Assembly: GCA_022495005.1 (NCBI GenBank)
Contig: JAGYXB010000698.1
Location: forward strand, 62,001 to 126,000
Direction of reading: 5' to 3'
Origin: Rhyacophila brunnea
Lineage: Eukaryota > Arthropoda > Insecta > Trichoptera > Rhyacophilidae
Length of the DNA stretch: 64,000 nucleotides
Part shown: positions 25,701 through 40,700 of the stretch, one piece after another
Layout of the letters: every line of letters begins with the position of its first letter
Numbering within the stretch: the stretch's first letter is position 1
Notes under the pieces: model-generated
Told to the model about the DNA's origin: nothing
What the model saw: only the letters and a program-made list of their open reading frames with translations
The model's database searches: none
Translations under genes and position numbers: made by a program

Positions 25701-28700
25701 AATCAAGTTTCCTAAATAAGTCCTCAAGAGTAGCGGTGAATAGTTTAGGTGAAATGGTATCACCTTGCCGGACACCTTTGTTTATGGGGAATTTACACGA
25801 CCGTTTGTGGAGTTTCACGCATGCTGTGGCATCACTGTATATACTGTTCAATATGTTTATGTAGCGTCTGGAAATTCCTTGGTTGCTAAGGGCGTCTATA
25901 ATTGAGAATTTTTTGATGGAATCAAATGCCTTTTCATAGTCTATAAAACCAAGATATAATGGCAGTTTGTATTCCTGGTAGCGCTCTATGATTTCCCTGA
26001 CGACCTGTATATGATCCATAGTACTGTAGCCTCTTCTGAATCCGGCTTGCTCTCTTGGTTGGTTCTCGTCTAGAACTGTTTCGAGACGGTTTGAGAGTAT
26101 TTTCGTGAAAACCTTATACAGAATTGGCAGTAGACTAATTGGTCGATAGTTTTTCAGATCTTCAGTGTCTCCTTTCTTATGGAGAATAATAATGGAGGCA
26201 TTTTTCCATGACTCTGGGATGTTCTCTTCGTGCAGACAAGACGTGAACAGACGTGCGAGCACTTCGCTCACCGTCCTCCCGGCCCGTTTGAGAACATCGA
26301 TAGTCAGCCCATCTTCTCCCGGGGCTTTCCCACTCTTCATGCACATTATAGCATATACTATTAAATATTTTTAATGTGTGATTGAAAGATCCTGATCTCG
26401 GGTCCCGCTTCAGGATGTGGGGCCTATGATAAAATCCATTTGTCAATGAACAATGATAAATTTGGATTGACTACTATTGAAATTGATTGTGCCAATAAAA
26501 AAGCACGTTCATCGCACGAAAAACAAATTAATTAAAAAATGAATATATAAGTACTTAGTAAAACCTTGTAAAAAAAAATATTTAATGACATAAAGGCGCC
26601 AAAATTAGTTTTTTAAAAGAGAGGCGTAGTAACATAAAGTTTGGAAACCACTGGTTTAAATCGTAATTTCGTAAATAGATGCCCCTAGTACGAACCCAAA
26701 TGAATATAATTTACCTACAATATAGGAAAATAGATGAATTATAAATATGTAATCGTACATTTTACTAGGCCACTAAAATCACAATAATATTATTCTATCT
26801 AGAAACTGAAATAATTTTAAGTTTATTTGAATTTTCACACCTACTATTAAGTACCTACTCAATATTTACACATTAAGTAATTTTGTTCCGTATTCTGTTT
26901 ATTAATTATTATTGGAAGCTGCGTGTACGTAAAAAAAGTTTAGATCAATGACTTAAAAATTTTAATTTTCTAAAAGTACTGTATTAATATACTAAATATT
27001 GTGATGTCTTAAATTTAATTTAATATACAAAATGCCACAACATATAATAAAATACTTACTATTCTAGTCACTAATCATGTTATTGTTATTAAATTTTCAG
27101 GTGTGCTGTATGCTGTGACACTTGTGTCCAGTAAATATCAAGATGCAGTCGAGGAAGAAAGCGTCTTCAGTCAATATCATGACAAATTTGACACGGATCT
27201 TTTGAGGGTAAGAAATCTCATAGGTACCTTACAATAGATTAGTATGAACATTTATTTGTATAAAATTTAATGTTATAACGAAAAAATAACGATTACAATC
27301 TAGGATTGTTTTATAAATTTATATAAAAATAGTATTTAAATATAACGTAGTATGTCAATTACCTACTACCCTTTCTTATTTCTACCGTTTTGGGATGAAT
27401 GTTGATTAAAAGCTTAGGATGGATGATAGACGCGACGTTCTCTCAAACCATGTCAGATTCAGCGCAACGAAGGTCAAACAGATGTGTTTTGTCTGAGTCA
27501 CTCTGTGGTTAATGATAGCTCTGCTTTAACAAACCTATGCACGTCAGCTGTCTAGATGTCACTAGAGGTAACTTTTGAATCAGTGTGTGTAATCGAATTA
27601 ATCATTAAAATGGTGGTTTAGCTATAACACGCCTATACGCACCCGTTGTCTTGACATAACTGAATATACCTTGCAATTACGGTCAACTCATGACCCGTAA
27701 CTGCTGGTCTCCCTGGTCTTGCGACAATAATACATAATGAATCGAGGTAGGTGGGAAAATATGGAATGACGGCCACCATAATTGGCCCAACCAGGTATAT
27801 TGTGATGAAAAAATAATATGTAAAGTTTAACAAACATAATTTTACAGAAATTGGTTTTATAAGTAAGAATAATTACTTTAATTGCAATTTCACTTTGTTA
27901 CTTTTATGTAACAACGAAGTCATTTTACTCTCATACATGGAGTTTTCGTAAAACAGTTACGATTGTTATGAATGACCGTGATGTTCTATGTATTTTTTTT
28001 ACAATTTGGTAAAATCGTACCTTTACAATAATTATTTCAATCTACTGAAAATGAATACGTATTATATTTTATAATATCATATTTCTGAGGTTACCAAAGT
28101 GTTTAAGCTAAGTATCTATTTATTTAATATAATTTAGTTAAGGTAGGTAATTGGCAATCAATCAAAATGAAAAACGTTTGTGATTGATGGCATAGAAAGA
28201 AAATGATTTTACCTACTAAAATTGACATGGTTACGCAAACTTATACCATGGATAACTCTAGCTATAGTAAAAAAAAATATTTTTATCTGTAATTGTACAT
28301 ACGTAATTTGGAAACACTTTTGAGAAATAATATAATATAACCATTTGCGCCGATGTGCTCTGACCACTAAGCCATATATGTACTATCCAATTGCGATAGA
28401 GCCAACTAGTGGTTCTTACAATACTCTATGAAGCGCTTTTTAAATGGCGTTACTTATTAATTGCCAATCGGATTTTATATTTTAATTAAATGAAAATTTC
28501 TACATTATTTATGAGCGCATTCATATCTAAGGGCGAAGATATACGGCAACGTAGTCGGCGCTACGTCGATTCAGGTCTTGCTTGATTACAATGGGATATA
28601 TTTGGAATCAAATAAGACCTGCGTTGATGCATCGCCGTCTGCATTGCCGTGTGCCTTGGCATTTAGGTAATGAAGACATATCGGCATCTACATACATGTA

Positions 28701-31700
28701 TCGTGCTCTAATAATATTCTAGAGAAAAATGCTTTATATGTGCCGGCACGCAGATGTGATTGTCTGCAGATACTATACATTTTAACTATATTTTGTTTGC
28801 TGTGCTCGAAATGGAAAATTTTACGAACCGGAGCGGTTAATAATTTTAGGAAAATATTTGCATAGCTATCTAATTTTATGTGTATTATACAAAAAAAAAT
28901 ATATAATATTTTTTTATTAAAAGACATGTCTAGCTCTGACGATCAATAATAATTATGAGGATTTTATGAGTCAGAACGGCGCTCCAGTCCATTTCGCGTC
29001 TTGTTTGTATTCGGTATAATTGATAAAAAAAATGTTAAAGATCTATATACCTATAATCTCTTTGTACAATGTCAAATATTATTCATATTCTGTTTTTGAT
29101 CATAATACAGCGAAACGCGTGTGGATTATAGCCTGAAAAAAATATTGTACTTATTTAAACTTTTAGGGTTTGCGTTATCTATGCAAAGACCAAAATGCAA
29201 TGCACGTTTGATAAATCCACACCGACCTAGTATTCTTGTCAATGCGGCGAGCCCACGGCAACATAGAGCGCCATGTGTCTTAGCCCTAAGATTGTAATTA
29301 TATGTATCTAATAATATTATTACAGTGTTATCAATCGTTATTTTTTCAGAATATGGATTCGTCTGAAGCAGAAAATGTCGTATTCTCTCCATTCAGTCTG
29401 AAAATGGCATTATCAATTTTGTATCTGGCATCTAGTGGAAATACAAAAGTTGAACTGGAAAAAATTTTGGAGTTTCCGAAAAATGTCACCGTAGCTTCAA
29501 ACAGGCTTCTGGCAACACAGCAATCGTTGAAGGTGAGATTAACCATTCACTTACTATGCTAATGAATTCTTTTCAGAATATGCAGGCTATATTTTAGTTT
29601 TGATGGTAAAGTTGTATTTTTAAAATCAGTTGTCATCAAAATACTGATATTAAAATGGATAAGTACACTAAAAGTAGAATAATTATGCCATCTATCATGG
29701 GCCAAGATACAAGACAACTCAGACGGCGCTGCGTTAGCGCAAGTTGATGTATCTATTTGGTGTGATGTTTCTTAATTCCAAATAATTGTACTTATATATT
29801 TTTGGAATCGATTAGGACCTGCATTCACGCAGCGTCGTCAGTGTTGCCGTGTATATTCACCCTTAAATGATTATGAGATAAATTTAACGTCGTCGAGATT
29901 ATAATTAATATGTTGTTTGAAAAATAGTATTCTTATAATATAAGTATACTTACTAATTCATATTAAAAATTAATAATGATTGAAACCAATTTCATCCACT
30001 TCGATGATATTGCTATCATATAGAAATAATGTGTACTTACAATATAAATGTTTTGCCAAGCACTATTGTAAAACTATATAAGTATAACAAACAGCCTCCC
30101 ACACTTAAATTTATTTTGACATCTTTTCTTCTTATATCATTGTATCACGTATTCATTGGCTACACGTAGCTACAACAGAGCATCGCTCCAAAATTTACCA
30201 ACATATTTTATGTCATATTTCGCCTTTCCGTGGTTATCACTGTTATCAGTCATCAGTCTATTGGGATTTTTCCATATTTAGTAGGTACATACTTGAGACC
30301 GACTGGCAAAAATGTTAGTTGAGGCTTTCCATGTATTCATTATATGAGAGCTGGATAGTTTTCAATCCTATAAAATAAAGTGTATAACGTTTCAACTTAG
30401 ATTAAAAATAACAAATATAAAATTTGAGTATTGAAATGTTTACGATTTATTTTATGTTGCGTCTAGATTGATTGGTTTAATTTTTTGGGATCCATGAATA
30501 AACAGAACGATGACAAAACAGAACATGAAAAAACAGAACAGTGACAAAACGGAACAGTGATAAATAGAACTATGGACTTTTCAGGAAAAATATAACGTTT
30601 AATATTAAAATTGTAGTACCTGTCTCTATATTATGTTGTATAGATTTTTAATAACACATGTTTTCAATATGCCGTAAAAAATCAAATTATATAATCGCTG
30701 GAACGAAATAATGAGGTTAAAAATTCTGTGAAGTTGTGTATGATTATCAAAATCAAGCAATCAAAATTGAGGTTTTAAGCCGAATCGCCAACATGCAATG
30801 ATTATATTAAATATTTATATATATATATTTATTTTATAAACTTAGATATTTAATTGATAAATATATACGACAAAAATTTATGTTTTATTTTTCCCTTGAC
30901 TCTTCTGTTTTGTCACTGTTCTGTTTTTTTCATCTTCTGTTTTGTCACCATTCTGTTATATTATCATGTTTTATTTTGTCTGGTTACTATTTTTTTGTAT
31001 ACCGATCCCAAGACCTTGTATGTTAATTTAGTTTCGCTTGTTGTGGATATTCTAAAGACTAAGTATTGTTATTTAAAACAAAAAAGATACCATAGGTTTT
31101 TGATGCGTGTTATATACAATGTTTTGACAACATACTATGTAGACTAGTATTATAGTTTAACAATTGAAATTAAAATGGTAGGTTGCGTAAACAAGATAAT
31201 AAATTCATTATTTTTCCGTCAACATTTTTAACGCACCTAACTATAACGAATGTGATCCCTGAAAATAGAAACATCCGGTGACGCCAAATGTCCTCCAGGT
31301 GTTACAATTGGTCGTTTATATTTCAGCATAGATTTAGATAGCATTTTAATGTAACATAATATTTGGCTAATTATATAAATATATTTTTTACATTGAATAA
31401 AATGGCAGTATACCCACCCAGTTGAGAATAAAACTATTTGCATTTATTTTCTATGTATTTATTTTAAAATCATTAAGAGAATATCAAAATTTATTAGTAA
31501 GTTAACTTAATGTGGGTTAGAACCCAGAGTATATTGTGCCCAATAGGTTGAGCAAGTGGTTAACATTCATTTCTCGTAAAAACAAAAATATCTGTGTAGC
31601 CCCCACTATATTGTGTAGGCCTCTTAGGATTGAACATGATGATTTATGAAAATTGTAAACTATGAGATGATTTTAAATTAAAATGTATTGACATACCCTG

Positions 31701-34700
31701 CATGTACCTACTTATTATATAATAAATGCATATTTAAAAAAAATACTTGAAATATTGCCTTCATTGATTATTATAATGTGTTTATCCTGTATAATTACAG
31801 AGTTAAAAATACTATTAAATTTATAAATTATAATAGTCAATGTTTATATATAATGCATAATAGGGAGTTGTTATTATAAGAAGCTATTGGAATTTATAAA
31901 TAAGGAAATTTATATTATCTAAAGAAAACAATTTTTTCGCCTTTTTATATAGTTTATATTATGTTTAAGTTTGTTTATGTTGTGCCATAGTATTAGGTGT
32001 TATAAGTTATTTGTTATTGTTTTCAGACGCCAGCTTCGAATGTTTATATCTTAGATATTGGAAGTAGAATGTATTTGGATAAGGCTTTGTCAGTAACCCA
32101 GCAGTTCGGATCAAAACTTGAAGATTTCTATCAGACTGAAATCAAGACGATCGATTCGCAATCTCCTCAAAATACTGTCAAGGACGCCAATGATTGGGTT
32201 AGAGACGTGACGCATGGAAATATTAAAGAACTTTTGAGTGAAGGTTGGTCAAAGTGTTTCATTCATAATTTCATTGTTATATTACATTTAAATAAAATTT
32301 CATTCGTTAATTTGGTTAGCGTAAAATATGACACGTGAGTAACTCATCTGCTGTATAAATAACATTGACTGATAAAAGTAATACAAAGTCACAGATAATT
32401 TTTTGCCTTATTAACAAATATTCTTCAATGTTCTCTAAGAATGAGTATGCACCTATTTATGTTTCACAAATTGAAGGCATTTAATTAGAAAATCACTGTT
32501 TTGCATTATTCTATTTCTTTTGTATAAGCAGAGTCATAGGTACACAATTAAAGCTTTCAACGTACCTATGTGTTTACTGGATAGTTCGTAGGATATCATG
32601 GAAGCAAAAACATAATATGGAAGTATGTAGTACCTACTCTAAAAAGTGGGGTCGAAAAGCACACATAAATCTTATTTATTCATTGTAAAGAGATGAGAAC
32701 TAGACTTATTTGGCCACATTTTGCAAAATATCAAACACGCGTTACTTTAACTAATTATATAGATAAATATAGAGTACAAATTAAAGAAAAATAGGAAGAA
32801 GATATTTTAATCGACTAAAGAATCTGCATCAGTAGTGTGATCAAAGCACCAGTTACATTTTAGAGTAGGAAAACTGACATTTAAATAGTGGTCATTTAAA
32901 TTTTGATTTAAAACAATAACTAAGATCAGTTGTTTAAACCTAGAGCTCGAAAGTAATAATTTGAATCGCCATAATATCTTACACTCTTAAAAGTGTCTAA
33001 TGAAATATTTATATGAGCATCATTGAAAATTCTTTGTAAAACTCAGCAACCCGAAAACTCGACGGTTAGAATATCTTTTTATAGTTAAATCAACTTTGTA
33101 ATAATAATTACATCATGACTTATTTGATAACTTTCAATAATTGACATTAATTTGGGTACCGAGAATACTGTAGAATATAGATATATAGTTAAATATAGAG
33201 TGATCATGTGAATATGGTATTGATATTATAAAATGGGAAGAATAAAATGCTTGCATTAATTTATTTCTAAGTTTAGTTTCATGTTACGATATTTTATAAA
33301 AAAAATGACAATGTTAAAAAAATAAGGGATGGCAAAATACTCCTATCCTGTCACTATTACTTGCGATGCAGATGAATTTTGTTTTCGAGTCACATCAAAC
33401 GAGTACTAAAATGAGCAACATTCATAAGTTATTATTGTCTTGTGGAAAAACCAGCATTTATTCGATTAGAAATGCTAAGGTCATTTTGATAATGATGAGT
33501 TCATGACTTGTGTTAACTGTCAGTCGTCACAGTATCACTAAACCAGGCATGTCCAACGTGTCGATATGCATAGTCTGATTCAAAATTAGTGATTCTCAAC
33601 CTGATACTTGCATATCTCTATTTTATTTTAATATTAATAGGAGGCATTGAAATTTTTTTTTAAATATATTTTCTATGTATTTTTGCTGTTTAATAACACC
33701 ATATAACAGTGGCGAAGGGTAGAGGTAGACTGTTAATATACGCCATAAATAGTGCACACTAAACTTTTTTAGTCATACTTATTCGTTTTCATTGAAATAA
33801 GACTACAATTAATTACAGATGGAGTTGGTTATTTTATAGAATTCAATTAAACCGTTCGAAAACCATGCCATAATAGTGAAAAAATACTCATTTATCTATA
33901 AAATATTTAAAATTATGCAATTAAATTATACATAGCTTTGAATATTTTATAGATAGTTTTATATAGATTTCATACATAGAATAGTTTGGTTTAGGTACGT
34001 CTTAATGAATGTTAATAAAATGAACCAACAATATGTGTGATATGTATTCTTAATCCAACGAAATCGAATAAGTATCAATCAGAAAGTGTGCAAAATTTTG
34101 TCTTATCTCCAAAAGTATACCAAAACTATTATGATTTGGTTAGGCAGGGTTTAATTAAATTTTAAAACGTTTTTCTTAGCTCGTATTCCTATTTGTCCGG
34201 TGGTTCTTTGTCCGGTACAAATCTTGCAATCGATTTATAACTAACTTCCCGACTAGCTAGACATTTGAAACTTTTAGAATATATCAGAACACGATGCCAA
34301 TGTATTTTTTTAAAAATACTTTTAGCCATCTTTAAGTATAATTGAATTCATTTTCAGTTAATTCTGTTTTGTATGAAAAGTTATTTCGACACTATTATTG
34401 GTTGCTAAGCGGATTGTCCTAGCAACTAAATTATTATATACGTGCGTTACTATGGAAATCAAAATGAAATGTCAATATGACATTTCATTATTCTATGATT
34501 GTTTAAGCTAGTCAAGTCAAGTTTATATGATTCAACAGAAAATTTAAAAACATTGTATATAAAAAGTTTTATCTTGTAATTATTATAAACTAACCAACAC
34601 CATCTGTAAATTGAAATCTTAGTTCACTAACAACAAATACCTACGTGTAACTAACAAAGTTTAGTGTGCACTGTTTATGTCGGATCTTAACAGCCTACCT

Positions 34701-37700
34701 CCACCCTTCACCACTGCCATATAAATTGTAGAATCAACAAAATCAAACCTTGGAATACAACCATTCAAATTAATTGTTAATAAAGAAGATTATTGTAATA
34801 TTAATAATCCAATATCACGATCATCTTTAACATAATTGTTAATGAATTTAATTAGAAAAATTAGAAACATTTAATGGGATTTCGCAAATTTTTTTGATTA
34901 TACTTAGTATCTCCTGTATTTGTATAACTTGCCTTACTAGCATCAAAACAAGGATTGTAGCAAATGATACTAAAACACTTGCAATTTACCAATGGTGCCA
35001 CTATAGAACGATTTAACTGTAACGACGAATGCGTTTAAAATACCTACGTATACTGCAATAAGGGTAAGTATTGCAAATTTTCTGTGTAAATGTCTCTGAC
35101 ACTACTAGTATCGGTTTCAGGTACCCACGTAGAGAGCTTAATAATAAAAATAAATAGTTATGTTTCACTGGTTTTTTTATAATTATTTATCTGATTTTTT
35201 TACCCTTAACCAAAATGCATCTCTTTAAGATTTAAGAACATTTTGACTAAATAACCACCTGATTTGTTTAATTAAAAACAGCTGCAGTATCAGGGATCGT
35301 AATGAACCGGAGCGCACCGGAGCACAGTCCGGTTTAAAATTAAGACTCCGTCTCACAGAAAAAATAATTTGATTATCTGAGCTAGCTTGGCATAATATAT
35401 AACATAAAATCAAACATATTTATTTTTATAAAATATACACAAAATTAAATAAACAGAGACGTTTTATAATTTTGCTCTTTTTACTACCCTGATACGCCTC
35501 TTTGCTTGATTACCTCGCATACAATTGGATAAAATTATATTCAATTGTATTAATATATCTAGTAATAAATAAATAAATGGATATTATATTACGTAAAAAA
35601 AATATTTTTAGAATTATATTACATTATTTTCATCCTAGCGCCGGAGTGCAAAGTTATGAAGCATATTATACGCTACCTATGTTAATATTTTTGGAAATTA
35701 ATCAAGCGCCCCGGTTCGTAGAATTTCATATTTTGAGCCCTGCACTATAGTCTACTAACGTGTCTAATAAAACATTGAGATTTTATATTATATTAAGCAA
35801 TGGATTGGGTTTTTTAAGTTAAGATTAAGTTTAGTTTTGATTTGATTAATTATTAACTGATTTTTTTTTATTGTCAGGTGATCTTGCTGATGCAGTCGTT
35901 TTGTTATTGACAACGGTGTACTTCAAAGGAACATGGGACAAACAGTTTTACTTAAACGAGACATACAGCGCTTCATTCTTCATCAATTCAACAAAAACTG
36001 TCCAAGCGACGATGATGTCCCAAACTGAGAAATTCGATTTCGTCAAATCGAAATATTTCGACTCAAAAATCTTAAGGATGCCTTACAAGGTGAGATGTTA
36101 TTAGAGTTAGAAAAACATCAGGGCTTAAGGGTTTATATTTAAGGGTTTATGTCCAGATTAAAGAATTACCGTTTATCGATATAAATATATCTATGATATC
36201 GTGCATTCCGAGTTAGAGCCAGCCGGGATCATAGCATAAATTCCGGGACAATAGCGGTCAGACCGGTTGGCAACTTTAGATGTTATACATTATAGAGAAA
36301 GATCATTGTTATTTATACAATGTAGAATGTAGATTGAGTAACGTTTTTTTTACAAACTCTTTTTACTCTACGCATCATTATTTGGCTATATGATTATTGG
36401 TCACGTGATTTTGTAAAATTATGAACGCTCAAAACATTTCAAGAAAATTATCAATTCCAATATACATTTTATAACTTTGCACTATTTTTACAACGTCTTT
36501 ATTAGCTCGTATTCTTATTTGTCCAGTGGTTGTTTGTCCAGTACAAGTCTTGCAATCGATTTTTAACTAACTTTCCGACTAGCTAGACATTTGAAACTTT
36601 TAGAATATATCAGAACACGATGCCAATGCATTCTTTGAATACTTTTAGCCATCTTTAAGCAGAATTGAATTCATTTTCAGTTAATTCTGTTTTGTATGGA
36701 AAGTTATTTCAGAAAAATCCGACAAAAGTAAAAGACTATTATTGGTTGCTAAGCCGGTGGTCCTAGCAACTAAATTATTAATATATACGTGCGTTACTAT
36801 GGAAATCAAAATGAAATGTCAAAATGACATTTCAATATTCTATATTTATTTGTTTGTTTTTTATTTACTTCATATCAAGTACAAGTTTGAGCCTATTGAG
36901 CATAATAATTCAACAGAAAATTTAAAAACATTGTATATAAAAAGTTCTTTTTATCTTGTAATTATTTGCACTTTTTACTACACTGATACGCCCCTTTGCC
37001 TAATTTAATTACCTCGCATAAAATTAGATTAAATGATATTCAGTTGTATTAATATAATATGACTTTATTAATAAATAAATAAATAGATAATCAGTATTAT
37101 ATTTAAAAATATATATATTTTTAGAATATATTGCATAGATCATTTTCACCTTACAGCCAGAGTGCAACGTTATTAATCATAAGTATACTCTACTAATTAC
37201 GGAATATTTTATTAAAAAAAAATATTTTGTTGTTTTTGTGACGTAGCATCTCTATAAGCTACCCGTATCATTCCTGGGACATGACACCATATTATGGATG
37301 TCCATTGTAAATGAAAATTAGGAATCTTATATATATTCTTATTGCTACAAGTGCAACATTTTTTTGTTTCACGGCGCATTTAGTTTTTAAATACTTTTTG
37401 ATTACCTACGCACAATTTTGAAAATGGAAATTGTTCGGTTTTCAAAATGAAATCCGAATATACCTTGTAACCATGGTGGTGGATTGTTATCGGTTATCGC
37501 CTTGAAATAGATCATTGTTATCATAAAAGCATTTTATTTAAACCAACAAACAGCAAAGAAAATTGCACCGCAGGCGACTGTTTTCATTCACTTACATAAT
37601 ATAAATAGATACAATTACCAGAAATTACACTACTTATGAAGGAAATGGAACAAAATCATACGATACACCAGTTGAAAAGTACTGCCATAAAGCATTGCAT

Positions 37701-40700
37701 TGGATATTTTTATTAATTTGTGCCATTTAAATATATACGTAATATAATATACAATGTTTACATTTTATATTTATATCAATACATTATATTATCTTGAATA
37801 CACATTAATCGCATTTAATATCGTTGGGATAATATAAAAATTATTTTTTTTTACAAGAGCCTATTGTCCTTGAAAAAAATAATATAAAAACACTGCAGTC
37901 TCATATTTTTTCAGTGTATTTTATCCTTTATGGACGATGACGAATTTCCTTCTTACTAGCGTTGTGGTATTAAAAATGCTTGGTGTTTTCCCGTTAGATA
38001 GGTACCTATTATAAATGGTATCATTTAAAATGTTGATGGAAAATTTTGATTTTTTTAAAATAAATTAATACCGGTTTTACACGTTGTTCTCAGTTGTAGT
38101 ATTGTGCACTTTTCTAGCATAACTTTGACAATGTTTGCATCACTTTTTTTAATATGTAGACATTGAAAATATATTCATTGTCTCAGAATTATAAGTTAAT
38201 TGCTCTTACGTACAGGTGAATATTATACAAAAACTGCTAACGCTGACTAAACTTTAATAATATTATAAATTTATTTTTAAATAGGTACCTTATAATGTAA
38301 ATACCTTATAATGAAAAATTAGTTATAGATAATTCAGATACATAATTAATTTTGATTCCATACACAAACTCATATTAATGACAGTGACTTTCAATAAAAA
38401 GAAAAATACACAGTATAATAATAATTATGATATTAAAATTGAAATATAACATACAAAATAAGAGTTATCATTTGAATAAAAACAGAAAAGGTACAAAAAA
38501 CAAACATAAAATTATTAAAAAATCACAGACATAAAAGTGTATTCACTGCAATGCTTCAGTGCTGAACGGAGGTATTGAACATGTCAATGGGCGTACTAAA
38601 TATAATTTATTGTAAGTATATTAACAGGTATTTATTATGACGTAAATTGAAGAAACAATATCACGTACTTACATAACAGAGTTTTTATTATCCCTTTGTA
38701 TTACAATCTTCCCCTTTTTATACGAGTGGAGAAAAATTAGAAGGATATAAATAGTATTAAACCTTGATTGACCAACATTGATGAAATTATAAAAGCTAAC
38801 ATAAGTATACTTAAATATACGTGATATATTTCTGAAATAAAGTTTGCGGTGGCAAGTTTACAATTTAAATATACGTTCAAAAACTCTTGTTTGGAATTAA
38901 TCAAGTCATTATTTTTGATATAATTTTTGTACCCACAAGACGGAGCGACGGTTTTTCAAATATTCTGAAGTGCAGATTAATAAAGCATATTACGCACATA
39001 CACAAGGTTAACATTACATAGACGTTTAATTATTTTTTAAACGAACGAGGACGCCTTACTCTAATTTAGGTGCTCTAATTTAAAAAAAAAAATATGCTAC
39101 TCTTATAATTACGTAGGGTTCAATAATAGTTACACATGTCGGCATTTTCGGAAAAAAAACTAACGCAATTGGATTACCATAAATAATTATATTAGCAATT
39201 ATACGTTAATTTGGATAAATACTTCAAACATAATATGTATTCAATTATCATACTATTATATATCAAAACAAATTAATATAGCATTTACTGTCATTCGTAC
39301 CGCCCATGGTCACTCCCTTGAATCTGCCGATACTTGTCCAAGACGTACGTTTTATTTAAGTATCATTGATGAGTATCTTTCTATCAGCATCAAGGCCTCG
39401 GCAAAAACGAACCATAAGTGCGAATGAGAAAGCATTTGGCACGCTTATATCTCCGCAAGATGCGTTGGAGTAAGATATAATTTTTTGGAAACGTCGTCGG
39501 TAAATATTGATTTGAATGATTACATTCATTTAAAAACTGCGAGCACGTGTTGCTGAAATTTATTGTTTTTGTGTTAAATATAAAGTTTATGGTAATAATT
39601 TTTAGTTAATTTAGTAGAAACTATGTTTAATTATGTAGGTAGTGTTTAAATTTGGTAGCCGTAATGAGAAGCAGCATTATGGTATAACGTTTCATAGTTA
39701 AAAGATCACCCTCTTAGACCATAGATACATCACCACCCTGCACGTGGCCTTGCAATTTGGAGTATACGTTTTTGAATTACTTTGAATTATTTAATGAAAT
39801 CAGCCAATCAGGCGCCTGGCATGTATTAATACAATAATACGCAGTGCGTATTACACATAAATCTTGTCACTGTGTGCAATTGTAAAGTTACGTGGAGGAT
39901 ACTATAATAATAATAAAATTGAGGTTCTAATGTGCGTTATACGCGACAAACACGGCTTTATTTTTCCGAAAAATAGCCACTTTTTTTATATTATTACTCT
40001 GAGATCAGCATTCTTTTTTTATTATAATTAATAATCATTATTGAAGATTTCATGACTGTGTAGTCTGCAAATCACATATTTGTTGTTTATAGCGATTCCT
40101 CTATTAACCCAGTGAAGTCACCTGAATATAATATCTTGTGAATAGTTTAGGTAGGGTAGAAGTCATTAAGTTTGACGCAAGTACGTGGTGAAGAGTGTGT
40201 ACCTACAGTGGGTAGGCTATAATGTAGTGGAGAATTGATACTCGATGATAAAGCTATTATATTGATTTATGTTTTTTTTTTGTATTTCAGGGTGATAAGC
40301 TGTCCATGTTGGTTATTCTACCAAACAGTATAAATGGATTGAATGATGTGATTAGAAAGCTAAATCCTACAAAACTGTACAACGAGATAAATATCATGGA
40401 TAATAGAAATGTCAAAGTGTCCTTCCCGAAATTCAGATTTGACTACCAATCTCACTTCAAACCCATACTGCAGAAGGTAAGTAAATATGATACTCAGGGG
40501 GTCTATTTTATATACAAGGTGGCTATCGACGGTAGTTTATTATATTTATGTATTGAGATATTATAATTGTTACAATAAGTTTACTATCTAGTTCGTTCTA
40601 AATGTTATTAACACAGCCAAGAGAGCGGCTGTTAAAACATAGCACTTTTGACAGTTTAAGTTTAGACGGTTAACTTATTGTAACAATTAATTGCCAATTA

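Larger units (their letters stand above)
7791..27100 (+). other. Serpin intron 1 (19.3 kb)
   Basis: Donor gtaaga, acceptor aaattttcag. The intron is AT-rich throughout. Recognisable contents are listed separately: hAT ends near 11455, MITEs at 13641 and 16109, tRNA-like remnants, a tandem repeat at 19320, retrotransposon scraps at 22556-23400, and the hAT with nested RTE at 24237. Other stretches (7.9-11.4, 14.5-16.1 and 17.6-19.3 kb) hold only low-complexity A/T DNA and isolated element ends near 8674, 8867 and 18254. Confidence 0.75.

Noticed and set aside
33545..33602. A tiny hAT-like element CAGGCATGTCC..CTCAACCTG
   Set aside because: The flanks do not match as a duplication and 58 bp is too short to support the call.
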